DNA of 64,000 nucleotides from Fasciola hepatica (Eukaryota; Platyhelminthes; Trematoda; Plagiorchiida; Fasciolidae). The notes under the pieces were generated by a model that was not told where the DNA came from, searched no databases, and worked only from the letters and a program-made list of their open reading frames with translations. The stretch is from contig CANUEZ040000164.1 in the NCBI GenBank assembly GCA_948099385.1, positions 2,060,501 to 2,124,500 on the forward strand, read 5' to 3'. A program made the translations under genes and the position numbers. How positions within the stretch are numbered: position 1 is the first letter of the stretch; each line of letters starts with the position of its first letter. Of this stretch, positions 24,402-34,379 are shown in pieces.

Positions 24402-25091
24402 CGACCAGTCTTTACACGGCCCACCAACCCCCCCCCCCTAATCTCAGCAGAATCGAAGGTTTGGAATAAGAGCACTGATTCTTCCTATCTACCTAGACCC
24501 TGCTCTCAGTGCGTGTACCTAAAACCTTGTCGTCACCGTTCTACTCACGATCGCTCTTGATCCGGTGGCCACACCGACGCGAGGTTACTCTTCTTCGTCC
24601 ATGAAAACGGCTGATCGATGGCGGGCGTGAAGGCGAAACATGGGTGCTGTCCTCGGGTTAGCCGCGTTGCCTCGGCCGCGTGTGCTTGTGTACGTGTAGG
24701 TGGGTAGATGGGTGGGTGTGGGTGCCATAGGTGAGCACTCTGGCACGTGGGCGAATAGTAGCTACCGTTACTTGCTGGAAGGATCTTCCATAATGTCAAT
24801 CATGAACGAGGAACAATCAGCCCTGTGGCGTGTTTTGATGGAGGTCATGAAGTTAAGACGTGTATTATGTAAGTGTGATTGGTGTGTCTAGGCATATGAT
24901 AGAATCACAGCTACTAACACACATGCCAAATGTCCCCTGTAACTTCAACGAACAACGGAAGGCACTGCAACGTATTTAACTGAGGTCAAGAAGTATAAAC
25001 GTGTACCGTGTAAGTGTGTATGTGTCACGGTGTAGGATAGTTTTGTGCGTCAGTATGTTGTGCATGCCCCTTCACATAGGGATTACTTTCA
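24402..25091 (-). other. BEL/Pao 3' non-coding region with a 141-bp internal duplication
   Basis: This lies between the integrase stop and the 3' LTR. A run of eleven or twelve C near 24429 reads as poly-G on the element strand; it could be part of a polypurine tract but is not adjacent to the LTR. A GT/GTGGG-rich patch covers 24680-24730. Two imperfect copies with the start GAGGTCA...GAAGT...ACGTGTA lie at 24841 and 24982, a spacing of 141 bases. Confidence 0.6.
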
Positions 25092-26330
25092 TTACCTCGA
25101 AGACGCGTGAGAGATGGTCTGCTGCGTTTCCTTGTTACCGGCTTCTCCGTCTTCACCCTCGAGGAGGCTGATACTGCGTATATCGCGGATTACCGTTCCG
25201 TGGGCGGTTTTCACCTTCACAGTCCTTATCTTTTCGTAGGAGCTTTCGATGGTTTCCATAACCACACCCAAAGGCCAGGTGCTGAAATGCGCGTGTGTGT
25301 CTGCGATCATCACTACATCCCCAACCCTGAATGGTCTTGTTTTGACCAGCCACATCTGCCAAGCTTAAAGTGATTGTAGGTAACCCCCGAGCCATCGCCT
25401 CCAAAACCCTTGGCAAGATAGTTTGCCTGTTTCCATCCGTGGAGGTAGCTCCTACGAAAGTTTATCTGTTCTTGGAAACTCTTGTTCGATCTTAACATCA
25501 ATGAGTCGTTCGGGGTGAGCGCTAGATGAGTGGGGTGGCCTTTGGCCACCGGAACCAATGGGCGGTTGTCCAGAATTCTTCCTACCTCAGTCATGACGGT
25601 GCCTAACGTCTCGTCGTCAGGCGGCTGTTGCTTAATTGTCGACAACAATATTTGCTTGGTAGACCGGACCAGGCCTTTCCACACGCCGCGGCAAAGCCTG
25701 GCCTGCGGGATATTGAATTGCTGTCGTACGCCACAGGCCACGATTTGATTCTGCAGTTCGTCCCTGTTCATGTTTTTGTGGCAGCGCTGCCGTTCCCTTT
25801 TAGCCCACACGAAGTTCGACCCATTGTCGGAGTATACGTCTGCCGGTATGTCACTCCGGCTGATAAAGCGCTGCAAGGCTCGTAGGAAAGAGTCGGTTGT
25901 CATTGAATGCGCAGCTTCTAAGTGCCCCGCATGTGGCTTCATGCAAGTCATGATACAACAGTATCGTTTTTCCAGCCTCCTCTCACACGTGATCCACAAG
26001 GGCCCAAAATAGTTTTACCCGGTGTTGCTTAACGGCCACCAGCCTGGAATAACTCTGCATTCTGGCAGCGGAGCCATTTGTCGTTTATCTGCCACGGCCT
26101 TGCGTCGCCTGCAGTGTACACAACATCGAATTACGCGTTTTACAGTCGCCCTTCCTCTCAGCAACCAAAGGCGCCTCCGAGTGAAGCTTGTCACGTGACA
26201 TTCCCCGGCATGTCCCTCCACGGCGTGGACGTGTTGGACCATTAGCTCTATCACAGGTCATTGAGCCGTCAGCGATATGGGATATTTCGTGTCGAAGCTC
26301 AGGTGAGAGTTGGTCAACCTGCACCTACCC
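25092..26330 (-). pseudogene. BEL/Pao integrase (relic; two of three DDE residues replaced)
   Basis: The zinc-binding domain at 26015-26254 reads HVHAVEGHAG...RGRATVKRVIRCCVHCRRRKA and MAPLPECRV, in the usual HHCC arrangement. The catalytic core follows. NYFGPLW at about 26000-26014 should start with Asp but has Asn (codon 26012-26014) and a TAA directly before it. VYSDNGSNFV keeps the second Asp (25826-25828). RGVWKGLVRSTK has Lys where the catalytic Glu of the WE motif belongs (codon AAA, 25676-25678). The C-terminal domain at 25092-25355 is well kept, with FRVGDVVMIADT, WPLGVVMET, VKVKTAHG and a natural stop after ISHASSR. A frameshift lies near 25340. Confidence 0.9.
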
Positions 26331-26589
26331 GTAGTAGTCCGTCATTGAGTCTGGGGTTTAAATGCTTCAAATCGCCTCTCGGAGGTGATATGCCGTTGTC
26401 GTTTGGTCTCCCTTCTCTGGCTTTCTCGACTTCCCGGGTAAAAGCCTCACGTTGTACAATGCTGAATATATTGTGTTCTGCGGCTCGTAGTTTGCCGAGG
26501 CTTATCGGATCCACTCGTACCCGGCTGGAGGGGCGGATCTCTTTCATGACTAGCAAATGTCCCTTGAACCTATCTAACAAAACTGATGG

Positions 26590-27222
26590 ACGAAGTGTCT
26601 ATATCCAGGAACAAAATCTGACCATTCGTGACAAAATAAATGTCGCTTCGACGACTGTGGCCGTCATCACCACGCCTTTGATCTCCAGTTTCAATTCCAG
26701 AGGGGGTTTTAGTTCATACACAGGTCGGTCCTGCTTAGGCGTTTGCAGGAACTTCGATCCTTCCGTCCACGTGTCGAGCTGCCGGAAGTTCGTTGCACCC
26801 CGGGAGCACAGATATGCTGGGTTATCGCCAGACTTGATATGGTTCCACTGGTTCACGGCCGATTCGTCGTGGATGATCGTGAACCGGCTGGCCACGAAAG
26901 AACTAAAATGGCTTCTGGTGTTGTTAATGAAGTGCAGTACTATCATCGTGTCTGCCCAGGAACCAGCCTACCAAATGTACAAGTCGAAACATCTCTTTAC
27001 TGCTTTTACCTCCCTGAATGCTAACACAGCTGCACTGATTTCAAGGCGCGGGATCGAAACCGTCTTCTGCGGAGAAACGCGGGCTTTGGCAAACAGGATC
27101 CTCGTAGTATATTGTCCGTTTCCCTTGAACCATAGTCCGTATACCACGGCTCCGCGACCGGTCTCGGATGCGTCAGAAAAGGCGTGCAGTTTCCTTGTCC
27201 ATGTTGCATGACCAAGGGGCAA
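26590..27222 (-). pseudogene. BEL/Pao RNase H and connection region (relic)
   Basis: The frame at 26968-27222 reads LHAFSDASETGRGAVVYGLWF, then ILFAKARVSPQKTVSIPRLEISAAVLAFRE. This matches the Pao RNase H blocks (FSDAS, SKxRVAPxKxxxIPRLEL). The continuation at 26599-26946 gives FVASRFTIIHDESAVNQWNHIKSGDNPAYLCSRG and then W..GSKFL, the stretch between RNase H and integrase. Acidic residues in FSDAS and RLE are kept. Two frameshifts separate it from its neighbours. The live enzyme removes the RNA strand during cDNA synthesis. Confidence 0.87.
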
Positions 27223-28310
27223 ACGTCGTGGGATTCTTGCCGCCTAGTTTCTTTAAGGTGTTCAGAAGTTCTTCCCAGACCAGTCGGTTTTCTCGGTCTA
27301 GCAGCTGGTCCCAACCGAGAGCCTTAAGGCAGAGCCGCTGCAGCAGGGTCCTTCCGAGCAACAGCCAGGGAGAGTCAAAACCGAGCAGATCGAATAAACT
27401 AGAGACGGCAGAAAGTATGCCACGACGGGCTACTGGCAGTTCGGGTATGTTCGGCTCAAAAAAGTCGTCCGGTCCCGAGTTCCATTGTATCTCAAGAGTG
27501 CGTTCGGTAGGGAGTGGAGAGCCGTCCAAACCTCTTGCCCTTTCGGCCCTTAGGTGACACGGACTGACTTTGAGCACTTCTGAAGCTTCGACATCCACTC
27601 CGTCAGATGGAAGCAGCCCTCTTCTCGCAATATCGTCAGGCCCCTGAACTGCTCTGGAGCTGCTTCTATATCATTGAATGACCCAAGATAGCCGTCCACG
27701 TAGAAGTTTCTGCTGACGCTACCTACAACCGACCGGTGGACCAAATCTCCACGTTTGCTCGCTGATTCTCTAAGGGCGTAGTTCGCTAAAACGGTGATGA
27801 CATTGCTCTGGAGGAGTGGACGGTCATCTTATAATTTATCACTGCGTTGTCCCGGTTGCTCTTTTCCCACCGCAGGAAACGCAACACATCTCGTTCTTCT
27901 ACCGGTATTTTCACCTGGTGAAACATTTCCCTGATGTCGTCGAACAAGGCCACTTTACCCACTCTGAAACGGCACAACACTCCGATCAATGGCGTGGTCC
28001 AGTTAGGCCTTTGTAGTAAGCGATCATTTAACGACTTGCCCTGAATCTTGGCTGCACAGTCGAAAACCGCCCACAGATTTTGGGTTTCTTGGGGTTGATG
28101 ACCGGGTGGTGAGGTAGACACCAGACCCCGTTCCGGCCGTCGGCGGTAGCAGGCATCCTTTCAGCGTAGCCTAGGGTTTCTTTTCGCTTCATTAATTCCG
28201 CGCATCGTTCCCATAGATCATGGTCTCTAAAGGAGCGTTCCTTCAGTCGAAGTAGTCCTCGTAGAGCATAGTTTCTGTTGTCAACCCAAGGTTCACCTGC
28301 TGTGCGCACT
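27223..28310 (-). pseudogene. BEL/Pao reverse transcriptase (relic; YVDD changed to YVDG)
   Basis: In element order, 28028-28309 carries VWCLPHHPVINPKKPK. 27786-28121 continues with VFDCAAKIQGKSLNDRLLQ, LIGVLCRFRVGKVALFDDIREMFHQVKI and VLRFLRWE, which includes the first catalytic Asp in DIREMFHQV. 27550-27744 reads NFYVDGYLGSF. The normal box is YVDD, and the second Asp is Gly here (codon GGC, 27691-27693). 27173-27598 holds the thumb region up to GILSAVSSLFDLLGFDSPWLLLGR, as in Pao elements. Each piece is in a different frame from the next. Confidence 0.9.
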
Positions 28311-28327
28311 GGAAGGGAAACCTCGAA

Positions 28328-28834
28328 CTATTGTTTAAGGCCTCTAGTCCCTTGCCGCACTGATTTTAGAGCGACGTGCTCCTCTTGGGACAACCGTAGT
28401 CGTTCTTCTCGGATGTCCTGAAACTCCTTTTCATACATCAGCTGCAATTGATACTCTATACGGTTCATTTCAGCTGATACGTAATTTAAGAAACCGCATC
28501 CACTTACTGGATCATATAATGTCCATCCCGGAGCTGTGTTTGCGGCATATGATGCCTGGAGGTTGCCCACTCTCTGGTCAAGTACCCAATGCGCCTCTGG
28601 CGCATCGCAGCCAATGAGAAGATCCACTTCGTTGCCTTCCCAGTCTACAACGGTTACATCCTGCAGGTGGGGCCACCTTGGCAAAACTGAGTTCACCGAA
28701 CTTGGTACTCTCGTGGGGAGATCAGCCAGTGTAAACGCCTTCGTTGATTCGATTTTCTCGTTAGCGTCTAAGGAGATGAGCTGAGACCTCAACCGGCTGG
28801 TAGTCATTACTGGTGATCCGCCCACCGTGCCCAC
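28328..28834 (-). pseudogene. BEL/Pao protease-to-RT segment (DUF1758-type, relic)
   Basis: A 168-codon minus frame contains LPRWPHLQDVTVVDWEGNEVDLLIGCDAPEAHWVLDQRVG, then YAANTAPGWTLYDPVSG. The DLLIGxDxPEAhxxL and A.(R)T.LGW.L.GP patterns are the conserved end of the aspartic protease region in BEL/Pao polyproteins. The catalytic DTG/DSG should lie upstream, near 28850-28900, where the frame is lost; I cannot confirm it. This is the longest undisturbed stretch in the upstream half of the polyprotein. Confidence 0.83.
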
Positions 28835-28859
28835 TGCTATCGACGTCGTACTTTCAGCA

Positions 28860-29950
28860 AGCCCGCGTTTGTCGGCAAACCTTCACCAGGATAATGTCCG
28901 ATCAACTGTGAACGAAAGCCAACTCTTTGATCACCCCAGTTGGGGTCATCACCCACACGGCAGGTACTCCTAGATGCACTGGTTTACTGGTAGGCCGCGA
29001 CTTTGAACAAATAATACTGGGCTTGTTGTTCGTCTCTGGTGTGGCTTCTCTCACCTGGTGTAACAGTCGATGGTGTCTGCCCAAGCGACCCTCGTGACCA
29101 TATTTGGTCTTTGTTTGGCAACCTGCCATCCGGCGCGTGGTTCTGAGGCATATAAAACGCGCTTCAGTCGACCTCGCCATTCCCCAAAGTTTATCTATCG
29201 TGGCACCGACGAACTTGGGGCTTTCTAGCAGCCCATGGCTAGCGTCGCAGGACCAGCAACTTGGATGCGCTATAGTGTCAAGTGAAATAGCTTGCGCGTT
29301 GGTCCAAGGCTGGTATTTCGGATGTTCCTGTGCGGTGGTTTGAGCCTGGATGGTGCTAGATTTGTATGCTTGGTTACTGTCCCGGATGGGTCGGCCGAAT
29401 CTGTTATCGGCTATCTTGGTTTGCCTGTCCAATTAGTCGGTCAGGTCCTCGAAGTTGGCCCCACGGTTGCCTTGGATCATACGTTCCGCCTCTTCCGCCC
29501 ACCGACCCCGTAGTTCGGGAGAGAGGTGGCGGACCACGCCCTCGTACTTATGCATTTCATTGAGGTCAGCTCCGTAACTTAATGGTCGAGGGCCATTGAA
29601 GAGTTCTGCGTTTTGATCACCAGGTCGGCCATTGAACAGACGTCTCCCTTGGTTCTCTTTGCCTCTACCACCACGCCCTTTATACGTTACCGGCTACCTT
29701 GAACGGCTGTCCGAACAATTCCCTCAAAATCTTTCTTGCTCTTGTATAGACTTGTTCCGGGTCGAGCCTGGTACACCCATCGATGGCTTCTCTTGCTCGG
29801 CCTCGACATTAATGAGTCAGGTAGAGGAGACGTTGCTAAGGGTCGGTAGTCTTGTTTTCGACGAAAGTTTCCAACTGCCTGCTGAACTTGCAGTAGCTTT
29901 CAGATCGTCCGTAAAATACTGTCAGTTCTACTCTTAGCAGGTCGATCGCT
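28860..29950 (-). pseudogene. BEL/Pao gag C-terminus with zinc-knuckle region (relic)
   Basis: The frame at 28902-29432 reads CWSCDASHGLLESPKF, then ARFICLRTTRRMAGCQTK, then RLGRHHRLLHQV. It matches the Pao nucleocapsid pattern CxxCxxxHxLxxCxxF...CxxCLxxxHxxxxCxxxxxCxxxxCxxxHHxLLH, with several of the Cys replaced. The element-N-terminal gag (29430-29950) is recognisable only by position. The live protein packages element RNA in cytoplasmic particles. Confidence 0.75.
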
Positions 29951-30352
29951 GGTGCAGTTGATGTTTTATATTCGGCGACCGGCGCAAAGTGTCCTATTTT
30001 AATCTGTCCTGATCTGTCGAATAGGTGGAATTCGCCAACCTCCTGCAGAGGCTGGTTCTGCCTACACTTCTCTTTTGCTTCCTGGGCCGGCTGTCAACCT
30101 GATAACAGTTGTTGTTCTAGGTCTAATATCTATAGCTTTAATAGATCCACGTTCTTACTATCCATATTACCCTCAGCAACGCATGAGCTGGCACTGACAG
30201 GACTGGGTGACCTGGCAATAACTAAAGAATCAAAAATACCCCAAAACCCTACCAGTGACTTGCAGTATTACTTCTTGTCCAGATTCTAATGTTTTCGATC
30301 ATTTTCTTGGCATGTTGCAAATTTTCTCGTTCCAAGTTGATCAATTGAGTAT
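29951..30352 (-). other. BEL/Pao 5' internal region (leader and start of gag)
   Basis: Just inside the 5' LTR. On the element strand the first TGG is some 17 bases after the LTR edge (TTGGAACGAG), so a primer-binding site is not evident at the expected position. No start of gag can be chosen with confidence. Confidence 0.5.
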
Positions 30353-30711
30353 TGTGAGACACGTTTGAGCAATGAGTGGCAAAATTCGCAACGGATCCCG
30401 AAATCAAAAGGCGATTATCCGTGAAATTCTACGATACTAGATTAGCAGATAAACAATGACACTGAACAGATTCGAACCTCAATTGTGCAACCACAAGGAT
30501 TTAAAAAACGAAAACCGAATTGCGGCGGGCGAGAAAGGAGCACGTGCGTCACGCAGGTCCAAAACAAGGATATGACAGCGCAACGCGCTGAGCGCGAACA
30601 AACAAGCGTTGGTCCGTAGAACCAAACAGTGCATAAAGCAAGTCAGTAGTGTAAATAAGTGAGTGATATTAAGGAAGCACGGAAACTGCAATGGTTTTGG
30701 GATAATTCCCA
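30353..30711 (-). repeat. BEL/Pao 5' LTR (right copy in the window)
   Basis: Partner of 24043-24401, equal in length and differing at 30356, 30600 and 30680. On the element strand this is the promoter LTR; no clear TATA box can be singled out. Confidence 0.92.
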
Positions 30712-33700
30712 CGACCGTTTGTAAGTCATTGCGGCCTGCAGAGTTTGTGCAGGCACCCTAAATCTTCATTCTACCTTACTCCGCCCTAGCCGAACTGACC
30801 ATCCGACCCTAATTTTCAGCGTTACCGGGTGCTGCTAGCATTTGAATCCATTTCAACCTTCTCCCATAGTCCTCTTTGGGCAATTTTACCCTTCCCCGAA
30901 TTCCCGTTCCGTCACTACTTTCATAAATTCAACATGCATCGCTCTATGCCTAGGACCCTTTTGAAATATACCCTTGTTATCATCACTAGCATTCTCCGCT
31001 GCCTCATACTTCGGTACAACCGACTGAGCTTCTGCCACCCATGTCCGACCCCTGCTTGAATACTGCTCTACTCTCTCCTCGCACCCTTCCAAGTCCGGCT
31101 GCATTGCCCCAAGAAACTTTTAATGCACCATTGCCAAAAACTGGTTTCGACGTCTTTCCTTTTGATCTCTCGAAGGCATTGTGAGGTGTATGAGCCTAAA
31201 ACGCCATGGATCCATCGCATTGGGCTTAATTTCACCTTTGCACTCTAGTTGATTCCCCGTCGTATAGGCGCAACTTGCCAGTTGTCTCTTGCCTCTTCCG
31301 GCCTTTACTCCCTGTCCACCCCGCGGTTTCCAAAGCCATCACTCTATCCAATGAACCCGTCAATGTCAATACTTCAATCGAAGTAGATCTTCCGATCAGT
31401 CATCTGAACCGGTATTATAACCCTAAGGGCATGTGGCCCCCACTTCCTCTGCCACCTACCAACTGCGCCTAAATGACGGTTAGGTTACGTCATTCAAAGT
31501 AGCATTTTTTCGCCCGTGTATTTTTCAAGAACCTCCCCTTAGGAAAGTTTGTCACTGTGACCCCCAATGTCATCGAACAGGCTGGTAAAAAATCTATTCG
31601 GTTAGTCCCTTTTACACAGTCTTTTACCCGTGTAGGTTTGCTCAGATCGCATATCTAACCTTTTACCATACCTGCTTCTTCTCCCTTTTGCATGTTTCCT
31701 GGCTTTTACCTACATATGGCCTCAGCTTTTCAAATTTCGTTCTTTTACAACCTCCAGCTACCTTGCCTTTCGTACTGTATGTCCCCTACAAGGCATTTGC
31801 TCCTACTGCGGGACCACTGTGCGAACCTGGCCAACCACCATTCATGACCCAGTTTACGCATCACTATCATCGGTTTCAAGCTGCATATGACTCTGGCCCC
31901 TCACATAGCACTCCTTTAAGACCATCAGTGACCCCTTCGCTTATGGAAAGCACACCCTTCCACCCTCCTGTCTTGCCTTACGGGACCTATAGCCACTGGC
32001 AGAGTCCGTCTTCTTCCGCGAAGCCCAAGTTCTCTGGAGTCACTATTTACCTTTTGGTGTTGTACCCTCAGCCCATGAGCGCATTACCTACAGCCCTGCA
32101 AGTGTTTCACTAGGAAGAGGCCATGGCGTAACATCAGCCATGCCTGCTGCCATCTCTGTTTCGCATTCCTCCTTGCAGTTCAACTATATAAGATTCTCGA
32201 AAGTCAAGTGGCATTCCTATGTAGCCAGTAGTGGTCCCCTATTATACCGCGCTTTTCCTCCAAAACTTACCTGAAACTTGCCGCAGAAATTTCTACAACT
32301 GTCAATAATCTCCGTTCCCCTGCATAACCCAACTTATTTTATACCCCTTCTGCTTCACCTGTTGAGAGCTGACCACCACCTCGGATCCGTCCAGACTGTG
32401 TTTTTGGCGTTAACCCCCTGGCTCTTCAGTCACGTACATATAATCCTACCAGGTTTTATCGCTTTGGGTACTAAGTCCGCCTCTATTTGGGCTGTCGCAT
32501 TTGATTTCTAATCTGCAGCAAGTCCGTCAACCAATCGATGTATTCATTGACCTTGGTCCACGGGACTCTTCGCAACCCTGCCGAGTGACCGTGGAATATA
32601 CCATTCCACCGGCTGCGTTACCAACCGCGTGCGAAAAATAACAGTGCCCGCGTTTGCTCATCTAGACGGCGGGGAGCGCGGTCGAAGTCACCGCTCTGGT
32701 CGGCTTACGTGGGGCCTACAGAACGCCCGTTGGTGCAGCCGGGCCGGCAAATAGCGCCTCCTATCATCAGAGATGGTCTTCATACTGAGTGTCCGGAACA
32801 CTGCCAGTCCCATGCACTAGCACTTTTTGCAGTTTGCGAAATCACTGTTTTTGCGGTCGCTGTGTTGTTGAGACCGTGTCACTTGTGTAATTGTCTCTGG
32901 TCACCACTGCTTTCCCGCCAAACTAGCTGTGATTGTCACCAATGCCACTTCTCTTTTCCGCCCAGTTAGGAATGTTGCTCCATCGGGGGAACCATCAAGG
33001 CATACCTCTTATATCTAGTTATCAGCGTCTTTTCTGAACACATTTTATTATCTTATTTAGGCCGTCCTCAGTCTCTATGGCATGTTCTCTACTGCCTGCA
33101 GTCAATGAGATTTGCCCCCAATGATTGCGGGTCCCGCCGGTGAACATGTCCATTTCGCACGACAGGCTCGCCGTCACTACAGACACGCCTTCACCCGCAT
33201 GTTAATCGTTCCTGTCCATCCCCGCACCATTATAACCAAACGACGCCCCTCACTTAGGTGTCTCTCCGCAATCCTTCGATAGCCAGCGAAGTGCATTCAA
33301 ATTATCCCCCGTCTTCATCAGTCTCACTGTTCTCACAAACAGGGCACCCCGTGATATTATCCTGATTTTTCAGAGCACCAAGTTTTTTCCATATCTGCGT
33401 ACATCAAGTAGATCCAGCCTGCAGCTTCACCTGTTTGTCATTATTGCATGAAACACACGGAAAAATGATCATCAGTCGGTGAAGTGTTACTCTCCGTATT
33501 CTCCACCATCACCGTCGCATGCCAGTCGACTCTGGTACCGCCAGGGCTGTGCACCCCAGACAGCTGTATTACCCAGTGGCCTTTTTCCCGTCTGCATACC
33601 AACATACCCAATAAAAGTGATCAACCATTAGGAAGCTTACCATTTTCTCTCGGGCAATCTCCCTCATCTTCACCCCGGCTTCTGCTTTCTGTCTACAGAG

Positions 33701-34379
33701 GGGTTACTGGTCTGCCATGAAACCGATTCTGTCAGTATTTAGCCGTCCGCAAAAATGGCTATCTTCGCAAAATTTGTTTTACTTTATATCTGGCTGTTCA
33801 GCCCCGGCGTTCGCCTTCGATTGCTTGGCAAAGCGGTCATTTCTGTTCGATGACCCATTAAGATGGTCATTAAAAGTTATGTCCCAGCCTTCCATCTACT
33901 TTATCATCGCCTTTTGTATGCCACTGGTTTCTGTATTCGCCGTTGCTTTGCGTCTCCGACTGATTTGCCACCCACTCCACTGTTTGGCTTCTAGTATTTT
34001 GAGATCCATTTATCATATTATTGCCGTTCAATAAGCGGTTTACCTCCAGCAGTCTCTTACATCATCATTCTGGCAGTCTTCCTCCATCTTCGGCTACGTC
34101 ATTCATTTGCTTATACCTGATTGTGTCAAATTTCCCCCATATAACATTACTGCTACCTTTCTCGACTGACCAATTTCACTTTATTATGCATTGGACTTTC
34201 CATCTCCTTCTTTTCTTTCCAGCCCAGTCTCACGCTGCCTTGCTTTTTTATCGTTATGGTTTGATCTCTCCATTAAAATGGTCACCAGCAGATGTACATT
34301 TACCATTCATGTGCTCCGAAGGCTCCATCATCATACTTGCGCTCTATTCGTTTCTGTAATCTCCGTGGCCAAAAGCCCG
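30712..34379. other. Pyrimidine-rich unassigned region containing one M repeat
   Basis: The plus strand is C/T-rich nearly throughout. Open frames such as 31688-32113 (141 codons) and 34021-34359 show no domain and have the low-complexity look of translated pyrimidine tracts. Apart from the M copy at 32670-32830, nothing is recognisable. Confidence 0.45.
32670..32830 (+). repeat. Dispersed repeat family M (copy 2, divergent)
   Basis: This aligns with the reverse complement of the copy near 60230-60440. It shares TCACCGCTCTGGTCGG, a GC-rich middle, GCGCCTCCT, and TGAGTGTCC..ACACTGCCAG in place of GGTGTCC..GCACGGCCAG. It is more decayed than the others. Confidence 0.5.

Larger units (their letters stand above)
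24043..30711 (-). mobile_element. BEL/Pao LTR retrotransposon, both LTRs present, coding region dead
   Basis: The element is 6.67 kb and read on the minus strand. Near-identical 359-bp LTRs begin TGGGAATTATCCC and end CTCACA or CTTACA on that strand. Between them, in element order, lie gag with Pao-type zinc fingers, a DUF1758-type protease/linker, RT, RNase H, and integrase with its C-terminal domain. This order and the sequence motifs are those of BEL/Pao rather than Gypsy. The LTRs differ at only 3 of about 360 positions, which implies recent insertion. Yet the coding region carries many stops and frameshifts, and three catalytic positions are altered. No obvious target-site duplication is visible: the flanks are GTCAT and CGACC. 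Confidence 0.9.

Noticed and set aside
24169..24402. 77-codon frame present in both BEL/Pao LTRs as a small conserved gene
   Set aside because: Its conservation follows from LTR identity; no domain is seen.
26261..27211. 316-codon plus-strand open frame antisense to the BEL/Pao pol
   Set aside because: It is a shadow of the minus-strand RNase H and integrase relic and shows no protein family of its own.
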